A stretch of DNA of 64,000 nt from Edaphobacter lichenicola (GTDB lineage: Bacteria; Acidobacteriota; Terriglobia; Terriglobales; Acidobacteriaceae), in assembly GCF_025264645.1 (NCBI RefSeq), contig NZ_CP073696.1:1860001-1924000 (forward strand). The letters are read 5' to 3'. Position 1 is the first letter of the stretch; the number at the start of each line of letters is the position of its first letter. This document shows positions 55,199-62,701 of this stretch, one piece after another. The translations under genes were made by a program, and so were the position numbers. The notes beneath the pieces were generated by a model. The model saw only the letters and a list, made by a program, of their open reading frames with translations. It ran no database searches and was not told the DNA's origin.

Positions 55199-57189
55199 GA
55201 TGCTATGCCCTTCGTCGCACGGGCCCGAGCGAACGCGCCTCTTGCTTTTTGTGCCTGCTGCTGAACGACGCTTCTCTCCGATGAGGAAGGTTTGTCGTTC
55301 GAAAGACGCTTTGCCAATGACCGTACAGTCGGGCACTCAAACATTATCGTGACCGGGATCGGCATTTCGAACTGCGCTTGCAAACGTAGGTGAGCGTTGA
55401 TCAACAGCAACGAGGTTCCGCCACAATCGAAAAAATTGTCATCTGGTCCAATTCGTAGAAGACCAAGAACATCCTCGAAGATTCGTGCTACCCGCTCCTC
55501 TATTCCAGACAATGATTGCGGAATCTCTCGCTCTCTCGAGACGAACATCATTGAAGGCATAGGCAAAGCGGCTTGGTCTAATTTGCCATTAACAGTCAAC
55601 GGCATATCCGTTAGCCGCGTGTACGACGAGGGCCTCATATGCGTAGGCAGTCTGCCAGCGAAGAACTCACCCAGTACACGCGCACTCAATTCAATCTCCG
55701 GAGCGGCAACAAAATAAGCAGCAAGCCGATTCCCGCTCCCATCGGCGTGGACAACCACGCACGACTGCTGCACGCCGGGGGCAGCGGCCATTGCGGCCTC
55801 CACCTCTCCGAGTTCGATACGAAAGCCATTGATCTTGACCTGGCTGTCATTCCGTCCGAGATACACCATCTCCCCATCGGGACGCACACGGGCAAGATCA
55901 CCTGATCGATAAAGTCTCGCACCAGGCGACTGCGCGAAGTGATCCACAATAAATCGTTCCTCATTCAGCTGCGGACGATTGAGATAGCCGTGCGTAACGC
56001 CTCCGCCTCCAATGTAAAGCTCCCCTACCTCCCCTTCCGCAACCGGCTTTCCCTCTGCGTCCAGTAGATGAACTTGCATATCGGGAATCGGCACACCAAT
56101 CAGGCTCTCCTGAACTGACTTCGCCTCATCCGCCTTGATGGGTCGATATGTCACATGCACCGTCGTTTCAGTGATGCCATACATGTTCACCAACTGTGGC
56201 GCGGTATCTCCATGCCTCTCGAACCACGGGGCGAGCGTACGATACTGTAGAGCCTCTCCACCGAAGATCACAAGACGCAAAGACAGAGGTGCTGGCGCCG
56301 TACTCTGTTCCACTTGGACCAGCATCGAAAAGGCAGACGGAGTCTGATTCAGCACGGAGACCTGTTCCGCAGAGAGAAGACTATAAAAATCTCTCGGCGA
56401 ACGACTCACCGCGAACGGAACGATCACGAGCCGGCCACCGGTGAGCAGGCATCCCCATATCTCCCACACGGAAAAGTCGAACGCGATCGAATGAAACATC
56501 GTCCAAACGTCGTTCGAATTAAAATGAAACCACTGCTCCGTTTGATCCAGGAGTCGAATAACATTCCTGTGCGATACCATCACACCCTTCGGCTTCCCTG
56601 TCGAACCGGAGGTATACATCAGGTACGCAAGATCGTCGTCGGTGGCGGCAAGTTGGGGATTTTCGGGCTTTGGAGTGGACCCCTCGGACGTGAGAAGCTC
56701 ATCCAGTCTCAACTCCGCTACCGACAGCCTTCGAAACTGATCGGAAAGACCAGCAGCAAGCGATGTTGTCGTCATAATGGCGACCGGTCGCGCATCCTCA
56801 AGCATATCAAGTACCCGAGCTGCAGGATATTTCGAGTCAATCGGTAGATAAGCTCCCCCAGCTTTGAGAGTGCCAAGTATAGCTGTCAGCATCTCAGGCG
56901 ATCGATCCAAATAGATCGCAACGAACGCATTGGTTCGCACACCCGTCTCACGCAGATGCTCCGCGAGACGATTCGCCTGTGCATTCAGTGTGCCGTAGGT
57001 TTGGCTGACCGTCCCGCAGACAGCAGCAACCCTGTCGGGATCTTCCGCAGCGACTCTTTCGAAACGACTCACAATCGTTTCGATAACCTTATTGCCGGAT
57101 CCATCTTTGACGGATTCTTCTGAAATCTGCAATCGACTCAGAAGTCTCTCCCCAGTGGCCGAATTCTTAGAAAGCCTGTTGTTCTCCAT
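55195..57189 (-). CDS. NRPS loading module: adenylation - carrier, predicted threonine-activating
   Basis: 664 residues. The adenylation domain shows its core motifs: LAYLMYTSGSTGKPKGV, FDFSVWEIWG, NMYGITETTVH, YRSGDLARV and NGKLD. A carrier domain follows (FFDCGGTSLLLI, Ser phosphopantetheine site). The ten specificity positions read D-F-W-N-I-G-M-V-H-K, the standard threonine code. No condensation domain comes before it, so it should start the chain by loading threonine and passing it to the ketosynthase of the next protein. A basic, Gln/Ala-rich tail may be a docking segment. First gene of the operon; GGGG lies 4 nt before the ATG. Confidence 0.93.
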   Translation of the reverse strand: MENNRLSKNSATGERLLSRLQISEESVKDGSGNKVIETIVSRFERVAAEDPDRVAAVCGTVSQTYGTLNAQANRLAEHLRETGVRTNAFVAIYLDRSPEMLTAILGTLKAGGAYLPIDSKYPAARVLDMLEDARPVAIMTTTSLAAGLSDQFRRLSVAELRLDELLTSEGSTPKPENPQLAATDDDLAYLMYTSGSTGKPKGVMVSHRNVIRLLDQTEQWFHFNSNDVWTMFHSIAFDFSVWEIWGCLLTGGRLVIVPFAVSRSPRDFYSLLSAEQVSVLNQTPSAFSMLVQVEQSTAPAPLSLRLVIFGGEALQYRTLAPWFERHGDTAPQLVNMYGITETTVHVTYRPIKADEAKSVQESLIGVPIPDMQVHLLDAEGKPVAEGEVGELYIGGGGVTHGYLNRPQLNEERFIVDHFAQSPGARLYRSGDLARVRPDGEMVYLGRNDSQVKINGFRIELGEVEAAMAAAPGVQQSCVVVHADGSGNRLAAYFVAAPEIELSARVLGEFFAGRLPTHMRPSSYTRLTDMPLTVNGKLDQAALPMPSMMFVSREREIPQSLSGIEERVARIFEDVLGLLRIGPDDNFFDCGGTSLLLINAHLRLQAQFEMPIPVTIMFECPTVRSLAKRLSNDKPSSSERSVVQQQAQKARGAFARARATKGIAS

Positions 57190-57519
57190 CGAGCCCCATG
57201 CAAATCAAAGCAGCAGCCGGAACGGACTAACTTAGAGCGCTCAGTATTGACTGGAAGGCACCGGCACTACGGCTCACTTAAATCAATGATGCAATCGGAG
57301 ATAAAAGATGTCACCAGGTGCCTTATCATTCAACCCGTTCTAGCTGCCTAATTGTACGCACACGCAGAAATCCACGAGCATTAACTTGCACCAAAAGTAC
57401 CTGAAAGTTGTACAGTTTTAAGATATCAACAGGCGTTCAACCGCTGATAAACCCCGAAAAACACTACAAAGCTGTAGCTATCATCGGAAAGCTATTCCAT
57501 TTCAGTCAGGCACACATTC
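57190..57519. other. Divergent promoter region of the NRPS-PKS operon and the PPTase gene
   Basis: 330 bp with no gene. Promoters for both directions must lie here, but no clear -35/-10 pair was found. It contains a small inverted repeat CTACA-N4-TGTAG (57464-57477), 43 bp before the phosphopantetheinyl transferase start, and a GTAC-N9-GTAC element near 57400. Confidence 0.35.
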
Positions 57520-58302
57520 ATGTTGAGCAACTGGATTCCGGTTGACACGCTTCCCGTCCTGGATGACAACGAAGTACAACTCTGGCGAATTCAGCCAAGC
57601 GCCGCAGCCAATTCGGGCGAGCACTACAACGCGCTCCTCAGTCCGGTCGAACGAGCCCATGCCGAACGATATCGGCACGCTCAGGCACGAGAGCATTTCA
57701 CTATCGGAAGAGCATGCTTAAGGATTCTTTTAGGAAACGCAATCGGCATCGATTCCAACTCCATAAATATCTCGGCCGGTCCTCATGGCAAGCCGGAGAC
57801 TCCTCCCGTTGGTGGACAGAGCATTTTTTTTAATGTCGCCCACTCAAATGACACGATTCTCATCGCACTTGGCCGGCAGGGCGCACTGGGAGTCGACGTC
57901 GAGTACTTTGATCGGAAGACCGATATCATGGAAGTCGCTAGCTGCAACTTCACAGAAGAAGAGACAAACACCCTTGCGTCAACTGCGGATCAGGAGGTGC
58001 GTATCAGGCTCTTCTACCGCTATTGGACCCGCAAGGAGGCAGTTGCAAAGGCCGACGGTCGAGGCCTTCTGCTGTCTTTATCTTCTTTCGATGTATCGCA
58101 TGAGTCGACGCGTCTGCACCCCGTGCGCGTGAGCGATTCTCCTGGCGAGAATGGCACGTTATATTACGTCAGCGATCTTGACCTGGGCACCGAAGCAACT
58201 GGAGCACTAGCCCTCGAATCCTCGAACTGCCGCGTCGCAGAATTCATCTTCCCCTTAGAGGGGTATAGCCGTCCTGCGACGGTTGGCACTCCTTTAGTCT
58301 AG
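57520..58302 (+). CDS. Sfp-type 4'-phosphopantetheinyl transferase
   Basis: 260 residues, normal for the Sfp group. It transfers the phosphopantetheine arm of coenzyme A to carrier-domain serines. Key motifs are FFNVAHSNDTILIAL (substrate His), ALGVDVEYFDR (Mg-binding Asp and Glu) and YRYWTRKEAVAKADGRGL, the WxxKEAxxK signature. It is divergent from the three megasynthase genes and is their obvious activator, since they contain four carrier domains. Sequence after residue 200 is divergent, as is usual. Confidence 0.93.
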   Translation: MLSNWIPVDTLPVLDDNEVQLWRIQPSAAANSGEHYNALLSPVERAHAERYRHAQAREHFTIGRACLRILLGNAIGIDSNSINISAGPHGKPETPPVGGQSIFFNVAHSNDTILIALGRQGALGVDVEYFDRKTDIMEVASCNFTEEETNTLASTADQEVRIRLFYRYWTRKEAVAKADGRGLLLSLSSFDVSHESTRLHPVRVSDSPGENGTLYYVSDLDLGTEATGALALESSNCRVAEFIFPLEGYSRPATVGTPLV

Positions 58303-58324
58303 AGATCCCATAACGACGGTGGCT

Positions 58325-58582
58325 CTACCCCTCGGGCTTCTTATCCATGCTCCGCATCTCCGCCTCCAGCCTCGCATGCAATCGTTCCCTGAAGCCAAGC
58401 GGCAGTTCAAACACTCGCTCATCGGCGGTAAGAATCAATATGTTCCTTGTGGAATCGAGAATCGCTGAACATATCTCGCAGTGTTCCAAATGCCGCTGCA
58501 CGTCTTCCAGCACCGCAGCATCCAGCGTGCCATCCAGATAGCCGGAGATGTGCTCCCAAACATGTTTGCACTCTAGAACCAT
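58325..58582 (-). CDS. Small zinc-finger anti-sigma factor
   Basis: About 85 residues. The ATG at 58582 is chosen because AAGGTGG lies 5 nt upstream; a GTG 9 nt earlier is possible. It carries the anti-sigma zinc motif (Cys near the start, then HLEHCEIC) and has no transmembrane segment, so it is cytoplasmic. It overlaps the 3' end of the sigma gene by about 10 nt, so translation is coupled. It should bind and hold the adjacent ECF sigma factor, with zinc or thiol chemistry as a possible trigger. Confidence 0.85.
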   Translation of the reverse strand: MVLECKHVWEHISGYLDGTLDAAVLEDVQRHLEHCEICSAILDSTRNILILTADERVFELPLGFRERLHARLEAEMRSMDKKPEG

Positions 58583-59193
58583 GGGAACCACCTTCGCTTC
58601 GGCACAATCTGCTTTAACTGCGGCGCGAGCTTTTTCTGCAGCATCATGCGCGCACGATGCAGCCTGACCTTCGCAGCGGCCACACTGATGCCCAGCGCCT
58701 CGGCTGATTGATTGACGCTGAGTTCCTCCAGGTCGCGAAGTAAAAATATCTCACGATAGATAAGCGGCAAGCCCGTGATCGCTTGCTGCAACATGACACG
58801 CACCTCCCGCCGCTCCAAAACTTCGGACGGAATCTCACGCCAGTCTCGCAAAAGCGCAGGCAAGACATGTCCGTCTTCGGTCAACTCATCGAGCGACTCC
58901 GTCTTTGCAGTCTTCTTCTGCCGCAGGCGGCTTCGAGCCTCGTTCAACGTAATGCTGATTAACCAGGTACTGAACTTCGCCTCGCCACGAAATTTTCCCA
59001 GGTTACGAAACGCCTTGAGAAATGCCTCCTGAGCGGCATCCTCAGCATCCGCCTCATTCTGCAACATCGACAGCGCCATACTATAGACGCTTCGCTCGTA
59101 GGGCTGGATCAGAGTGTGAAACTCATGAGTGTTGCCCGCAAGTATGGAGGCGATCATTTGAGCTTCATCTCTGTTCTCGAATACTCCAGTCAT
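58573..59193 (-). CDS. ECF sigma factor of the bufferin locus
   Basis: About 206 residues from the ATG at 59193, which overlaps the DoxX stop (ATGA); this fixes the start over the longer frame at 59217. Region 2 shows LSMLQNEADAEDAAQEAFLK and FRNLGKFRGEAKFSTWLISI; region 4 shows LRDLEELSVNQSAEALGISV and AAAKVRLHRARMML. It lies between DoxX and anti-sigma genes, divergent from the bufferin operon. It probably controls both through the GTAAC-N16-TCNAA elements. Confidence 0.92.
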   Translation of the reverse strand: MTGVFENRDEAQMIASILAGNTHEFHTLIQPYERSVYSMALSMLQNEADAEDAAQEAFLKAFRNLGKFRGEAKFSTWLISITLNEARSRLRQKKTAKTESLDELTEDGHVLPALLRDWREIPSEVLERREVRVMLQQAITGLPLIYREIFLLRDLEELSVNQSAEALGISVAAAKVRLHRARMMLQKKLAPQLKQIVPKRRWFPWF

Positions 59194-59666
59194 TGCTTCT
59201 CGATCCATCCTCGACACCGCTTTGCCAATAGCGCATCCACGGAAAACAACCCGGCACCGAACACCAACACCATCACTGACGCGAACAGGAACGTGTACGG
59301 GTCCGCGTTATAAAACTTGCCCGGATCGGAAAATACAGCAAAGAGCGCGTCGCGATCTGCAGTCCAATAAGCCACCAGCATATTCACAGTAAGCACCAGA
59401 CCGATAAGCCGCGAACCGAGCCCTAAAATCAGCAGAAGTCCACCTACCCACTCAAGGCCGGAGACGAAGTGTGCCGTGAAAGCTGGAGCAGGCAGGTTTA
59501 GGCTCGTAAAGAAGTCGGTAACCCTGTCAAGATGATGCAACTTCCCCCAGCCGCTCTGCATGAGTTGCCATCCCCAGTAGAGACGAACCACGAGAAGAAA
59601 CGGCGATTTAAGGTACGAAGCAAAGGCAGCAAACCGTTCATATACTCTGTACAGGCTCTTCATCAC
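59190..59666 (-). CDS. DoxX-family membrane protein of the bufferin locus
   Basis: 158 residues with four transmembrane helices. It has the family motif GWQLMQSGWGKLHHLDRVTD after the first helix, then LEWVGGLLLILGLGSRLIGL and a terminal FGAGLFSVDAL. DoxX-like proteins are regular partners of bufferin/HvfA-type operons (HvfD in Haemophilus) and may provide quinone-linked redox or membrane functions there. AAGGA sits 5 nt before the ATG. First gene of the minus-strand operon with the sigma and anti-sigma genes. Confidence 0.9.
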   Translation of the reverse strand: MMKSLYRVYERFAAFASYLKSPFLLVVRLYWGWQLMQSGWGKLHHLDRVTDFFTSLNLPAPAFTAHFVSGLEWVGGLLLILGLGSRLIGLVLTVNMLVAYWTADRDALFAVFSDPGKFYNADPYTFLFASVMVLVFGAGLFSVDALLAKRCRGWIEKQ

Positions 59667-59750
59667 AATCCTTGTCTATTTGTCTTGACTGAAGCATAAA
59701 ATATTGCGCTAGCTGTGGCGCCCAAAGGGTCGTTTCTCAATCTGCATACG

Positions 59751-59778
59751 TTAGAACCGCGTCCATACGATTAGTTAC
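59751..59778 (-). promoter_or_regulatory. Candidate ECF promoter for the DoxX-sigma-anti-sigma operon
   Basis: On the minus strand it reads GTAACT, a 16-nt spacer, then TTCTAA, ending 85 bp before the DoxX start. It matches the element facing the bufferin gene in spacing and in nine of twelve box positions, as expected if the local sigma factor reads both. Confidence 0.4.
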
Positions 59779-60053
59779 AACAATCCACCGATGGCACATA
59801 AAATCTCTCTCCGACAAAGTGAGGTAGAAGGTCATCTCCCTCTGGTGTCTACGCGAAACTCTGCCGAAAACCGAGACACAATGCTATTCCCCTGCGAACT
59901 CCCGAAGTTTTTTATCGTTTTCTCTAAGTCCAATTAACACAATCCAACGAAGCTGTCTCCACGTTAACAGGACGATTCACTCGTTGCTCGATTGGAGTCA
60001 ACCGAACAAAAAAAATATAAAGCTGCTAGTCTTCGGTCGACCTCGAACTGCCT

Positions 60054-60081
60054 GTAACCTTTGCCCCGTATTGCAGTCCAA
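60054..60081 (+). promoter_or_regulatory. Candidate ECF promoter for the bufferin operon
   Basis: GTAACC, a 16-nt spacer, then GTCCAA, about 146 bp before the bufferin precursor start. GTAAC-type -35 boxes with a 16-nt spacer are common for ECF sigma factors. It mirrors the element at 59751-59778. Confidence 0.4.
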
Positions 60082-60227
60082 TCTGCGGCAAGGAGACACG
60101 AGCAGAGATCGACCTTTGCCACATCTGCAACCTTCTCTGGGCCCTCGTCACTTCTTGCTACGATTCTGTAGCCTCTATTAACCAGCACGCTTCGCGTGCT
60201 GCTCAACCAAAGAAAGGTTCAATCATC

Positions 60228-60512
60228 ATGAAGAACTCCGCACAATCGCTCGCTTTGGCCGCCGCATTTGCAGGTCTGCTCGGTGGAACCACAGTGCGCA
60301 TGAATGCACAGACCGCCCAGCCCAACAACACCCCTGCCACCACTGCGCACGCTGGCGTGCTGATCGCCCAGGACAAGCCCGATCTTCCGAAGCACTCTTG
60401 CAAGGGCAAGAATGACTGTAAGGGTCAGGGCGGCGGCAAGCACCCCGGCAAGAACGACTGCAAGGGCAAGGGCGGCTGCGCCACCGACGGCTCCAAGCCC
60501 TCACTGGCATAA
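60228..60512 (+). CDS. bufA: Bufferin-type metallophore precursor (BufA2-like)
   Basis: 94 residues. A signal peptide (SLALAAAFAGLLGG core, cleavage near residue 28) targets it to the periplasm. The mature part is a Gly/Lys/Cys-rich core with two KNDCKGxGG repeats and four Cys (58, 64, 78, 84). In the first repeat the closing Cys position is Gly (GQGGG, compare KGGC in the second). In the bufferin family such Cys are oxidised by the MNIO enzyme to copper-binding heterocycles; here this is inferred from the neighbouring maturase genes. AAAGG lies 10 nt before the ATG. A strong hairpin follows the gene. Confidence 0.85.
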   Translation: MKNSAQSLALAAAFAGLLGGTTVRMNAQTAQPNNTPATTAHAGVLIAQDKPDLPKHSCKGKNDCKGQGGGKHPGKNDCKGKGGCATDGSKPSLA

Positions 60513-60525
60513 CTACCTCCCCTGT

Positions 60526-60556
60526 CTGGAGGCTTGATTCTCTTTCAGGCCTCCAG
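60526..60556 (+). terminator. Intercistronic hairpin after the bufferin precursor gene
   Basis: Perfect 8-bp inverted repeat CTGGAGGC/GCCTCCAG with a 15-nt loop, between the precursor stop and the maturase start. There is no U-run after it, so it is more likely an mRNA-stabilising or partially terminating element that lets the precursor be made in excess of the enzymes. Confidence 0.55.
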
Positions 60557-60591
60557 ATCCTCTCACCATCTACTTCGATTGGGAGCAAGGA

Positions 60592-61485
60592 ATGCCGGCC
60601 AACCGTTTCAACGGTTTTAGTGATTATGGCGTGGGAATCGGTCTGCGCGTCCCGCACTACGACCACATCTTCGCAGAAAAGCCTGTGGTGGACTGGTTTG
60701 AAATCATCTCAGAGAACTACATGGTGGATGGCGGCCGAGCGCTCCAGATTCTGGACCAGATACTCGAGCGATATCGCGTCGTTCAGCACGGCGTTTCCAT
60801 GTACTTTGGCTCGACTCAACCCGCAAATCGCGAACACCTCAAGCGCCTCAAGACCCTGACCCGCCGAACGAAGACTCCATGGCTCTCCGACCATCTCTGC
60901 TGGGGTAGCGTGGATGGCCGTTATACTCACGACCTCCTCCCCATGCCGTACACCTTCGAAGCGGTCAAGGCGACAGCAGCCCGGATCCGCGAGGTTCAGG
61001 ACTTCCTCGAGATCCCCATCGCCGTCGAAAACGTCAGCAGCTACGCGGAATTTCACCAGTCTGAAATGACCGAGTGGGAGTTCCTGAACGAGGTCGTCGA
61101 AGCAGCCGATTGCGGCATCCTGCTCGATGTCAATAACATCTACGTCTCGTCGCAAAATCACGGATTCGATCCGTTCGACTATGTCAACAGCGTCCCTGCC
61201 GAGCGGGTCGCTCAGATTCACATCGCTGGCCACTCCAGGTTCGAGAGGTACATCCTCGACACGCATGATCACCCTGTCCTCGATCCCGTCTGGCGGCTCT
61301 ACGCCCGAGCCATCGAACGCACCGGTCCTACCGCAACACTTCTTGAGTGGGACGACAACATTCCATCCTTCGATGAAGTGCACTCCGAAGCGTTGAAGGC
61401 CACACAGTATCTCGCGCCATCTGACGCCCTCAGCACTTCAGGTCTTCCAGTCGAAGAAGACGCAAGAGAGGTTGTCCACCCGTGA
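60592..61485 (+). CDS. bufB: MNIO (DUF692) bufferin maturase
   Basis: 297 residues, normal for the multinuclear non-haem iron oxidase family. Conserved iron-ligand motifs are visible in order: GIGLRVPHYDHIF, WFEIISENYM, LSDHLCWGS, VENVSSYAEFH, LLDVNNIYVSSQNHGFDP, QIHIAGHSRF, DTHDHPV and LLEWDDNIPSFDEV. The family modifies precursor-peptide Cys using oxygen and two or three iron ions. It sits 79 bp after its likely substrate gene. The stop overlaps the next start (GTGA), so it is coupled to its partner protein. Confidence 0.93.
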   Translation: MPANRFNGFSDYGVGIGLRVPHYDHIFAEKPVVDWFEIISENYMVDGGRALQILDQILERYRVVQHGVSMYFGSTQPANREHLKRLKTLTRRTKTPWLSDHLCWGSVDGRYTHDLLPMPYTFEAVKATAARIREVQDFLEIPIAVENVSSYAEFHQSEMTEWEFLNEVVEAADCGILLDVNNIYVSSQNHGFDPFDYVNSVPAERVAQIHIAGHSRFERYILDTHDHPVLDPVWRLYARAIERTGPTATLLEWDDNIPSFDEVHSEALKATQYLAPSDALSTSGLPVEEDAREVVHP

Positions 61486-62375
61486 ACCTGCTCGAGCTGC
61501 AACGCCGCATGGCGGAAGACGTCATGCGTCCTCTCACGCCGGATCTTCAGATGCAGCCCGCCACCTCCGATGGGCGCTCCACGCAAGAACTCGCCGACAC
61601 CTACATCAAGCCCAATGACCGCCTCTCCTCCTTCGACCGACTCGAGATCTACAACCGACAGTACTGGTTCCGCGTCATTGGGGCCGTATCGGAAGACTTC
61701 CCAGCAATCGGCGCCGTCCTTGGAACTAAAAAATTTGCCTCCCTCATCCTTGCCTACCTCCGCGAGAATCCGTCGACCTCCTTCACTCTGCGCAACCTCG
61801 GCTCGAACCTCCCACAGTGGCTCGAAGATCACCCCGAGTTCGCCCCAAGACGCCACAAGCTCCTCCTCGATGTATCTCGTCTCGAGTGGGCGTACGTCGA
61901 AGCCTTCGACAGTGCGGAACACGCACCTCTAACACCCACTGACTTCGCCGATCTCGGCGCTGAGTCCAAACTCTTCCTGCAACCACACCTCCAGCTTCTA
62001 GATCTGAGCTATCCCGTGGACGAGCTAGTCTTGGCCGTACACCAGCAAACCCCTCCCAGCGACATCATGAGCAACGCCGTCACCGAACGGAAGCAGGTCA
62101 AGCGGGCACGCCTTCCCAAAATGCTTCGTTCACCAGTCCATCTGGCCGTGCATCGTTTTGAAAACTCCGTCTATTACAGACGTATCGACCATGAGGCCCT
62201 TCTCCTGCTCACGGCTTTGAAAGCGGGCACTCCCCTCGGCCAAGCTCTTGAAGCAGCCTTCGTCGGCAGCTCCCTCTCCCCCGACGATCAGGCAGCAAAG
62301 ATCCAGGAGTACTTCGCGCACGCGTCACATCTGGGCTGGTTTTGCAAGCAACCCGACGCTGACTCGCTTCTCTAA
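61482..62375 (+). CDS. bufC: DUF2063 (HvfC/BufC-type) partner of the MNIO maturase
   Basis: 297 residues. The N-terminal domain matches the DUF2063 family (NDRLSSFDRLEIYNRQYWFR, VIGAVSEDFPAIGAVLGTKK, LDVSRLEWAYVEAFD). These proteins accompany DUF692 maturases and are thought to recognise and present the precursor peptide. The C-terminal part (residues about 170-297) is a less conserved helical domain. GTG start overlapping the maturase stop. Confidence 0.9.
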   Translation: MNLLELQRRMAEDVMRPLTPDLQMQPATSDGRSTQELADTYIKPNDRLSSFDRLEIYNRQYWFRVIGAVSEDFPAIGAVLGTKKFASLILAYLRENPSTSFTLRNLGSNLPQWLEDHPEFAPRRHKLLLDVSRLEWAYVEAFDSAEHAPLTPTDFADLGAESKLFLQPHLQLLDLSYPVDELVLAVHQQTPPSDIMSNAVTERKQVKRARLPKMLRSPVHLAVHRFENSVYYRRIDHEALLLLTALKAGTPLGQALEAAFVGSSLSPDDQAAKIQEYFAHASHLGWFCKQPDADSLL

Positions 62376-62381
62376 CCAACA

Positions 62382-62516
62382 TTACTTCCACAGATAAAGC
62401 CTCCCCAGGAGGCCGCCTTCATACGTCACTGAAAGCCGTCCATCCAGCACAGGTACCACCTTCAGCGACGGCCATTCGGCAGGTATCATACAGACACCGC
62501 AACTCCTATTACCCAT
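62382..62516 (-). pseudogene. Possible remnant of a C-terminal coding sequence
   Basis: A 44-codon minus-strand frame reads VPVLDGRLSVTYEGGLLGRL near its end, with codon choice that looks coding. Short beta-strand tails of this kind occur at the C-termini of some transposases. No ribosome-binding site is seen and nothing upstream in the frame is conserved. Low-confidence call; it may be the scar of an old insertion. Confidence 0.2.
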
Positions 62517-62552
62517 GGGGTGCGTCAAAGTGCGACACCTATAAAGCGCTGT

Positions 62553-62574
62553 CATTCCATCGTCGAATGGAATG
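62553..62574. repeat. 8-bp inverted repeat upstream of the GH13-like gene
   Basis: CATTCCAT at 62553-62560 and its exact complement at 62567-62574, with a 6-nt spacer. Candidate operator for the downstream gene, or an insertion-element end linked with the remnant beside it. Confidence 0.35.
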
Positions 62575-62701
62575 CATCTAACTCATCCGACATAGCTTTC
62601 GGATAAGATAGGCAGTCTCAACTGCCCTCGCTTCTGGAGGCTCAACTAAATACTCCGTTAGCGCCGGAGCGCACAAAGGCAGCTGTACAGGGGCATCTCG
62701 T

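Larger units (their letters stand above)
59667..60227. other. Divergent control region of the bufferin locus
   Basis: About 560 bp with no credible gene. It holds the two promoter-like elements listed separately, at 59751-59778 (minus) and 60054-60081 (plus), and an AT-rich segment between them. Confidence 0.4.
62376..62701. other. Intergenic region with hairpin, inverted repeat and a possible gene remnant
   Basis: It contains a short hairpin GCCTCC/GGAGGC (62399-62413) just after bufC, a minus-strand possible remnant (62382-62516) and the inverted repeat CATTCCAT-N6-ATGGAATG (62553-62574). The last lies about 130 bp upstream of the next gene and could be its operator. Confidence 0.4.

Noticed and set aside
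55199-55336. N-terminal extension of the PKS-NRPS protein
   Set aside because: It overlaps the end of the loading-module gene by 142 nt and has no conserved sequence; the ATGA overlap at 55198 is the better start.
47114-57189. Iturin/mycosubtilin or microcystin synthetase
   Set aside because: The aminotransferase placement is similar, but there is no acyl-ligase loading domain, no methyltransferase and far fewer NRPS modules, so the product must be different and smaller.
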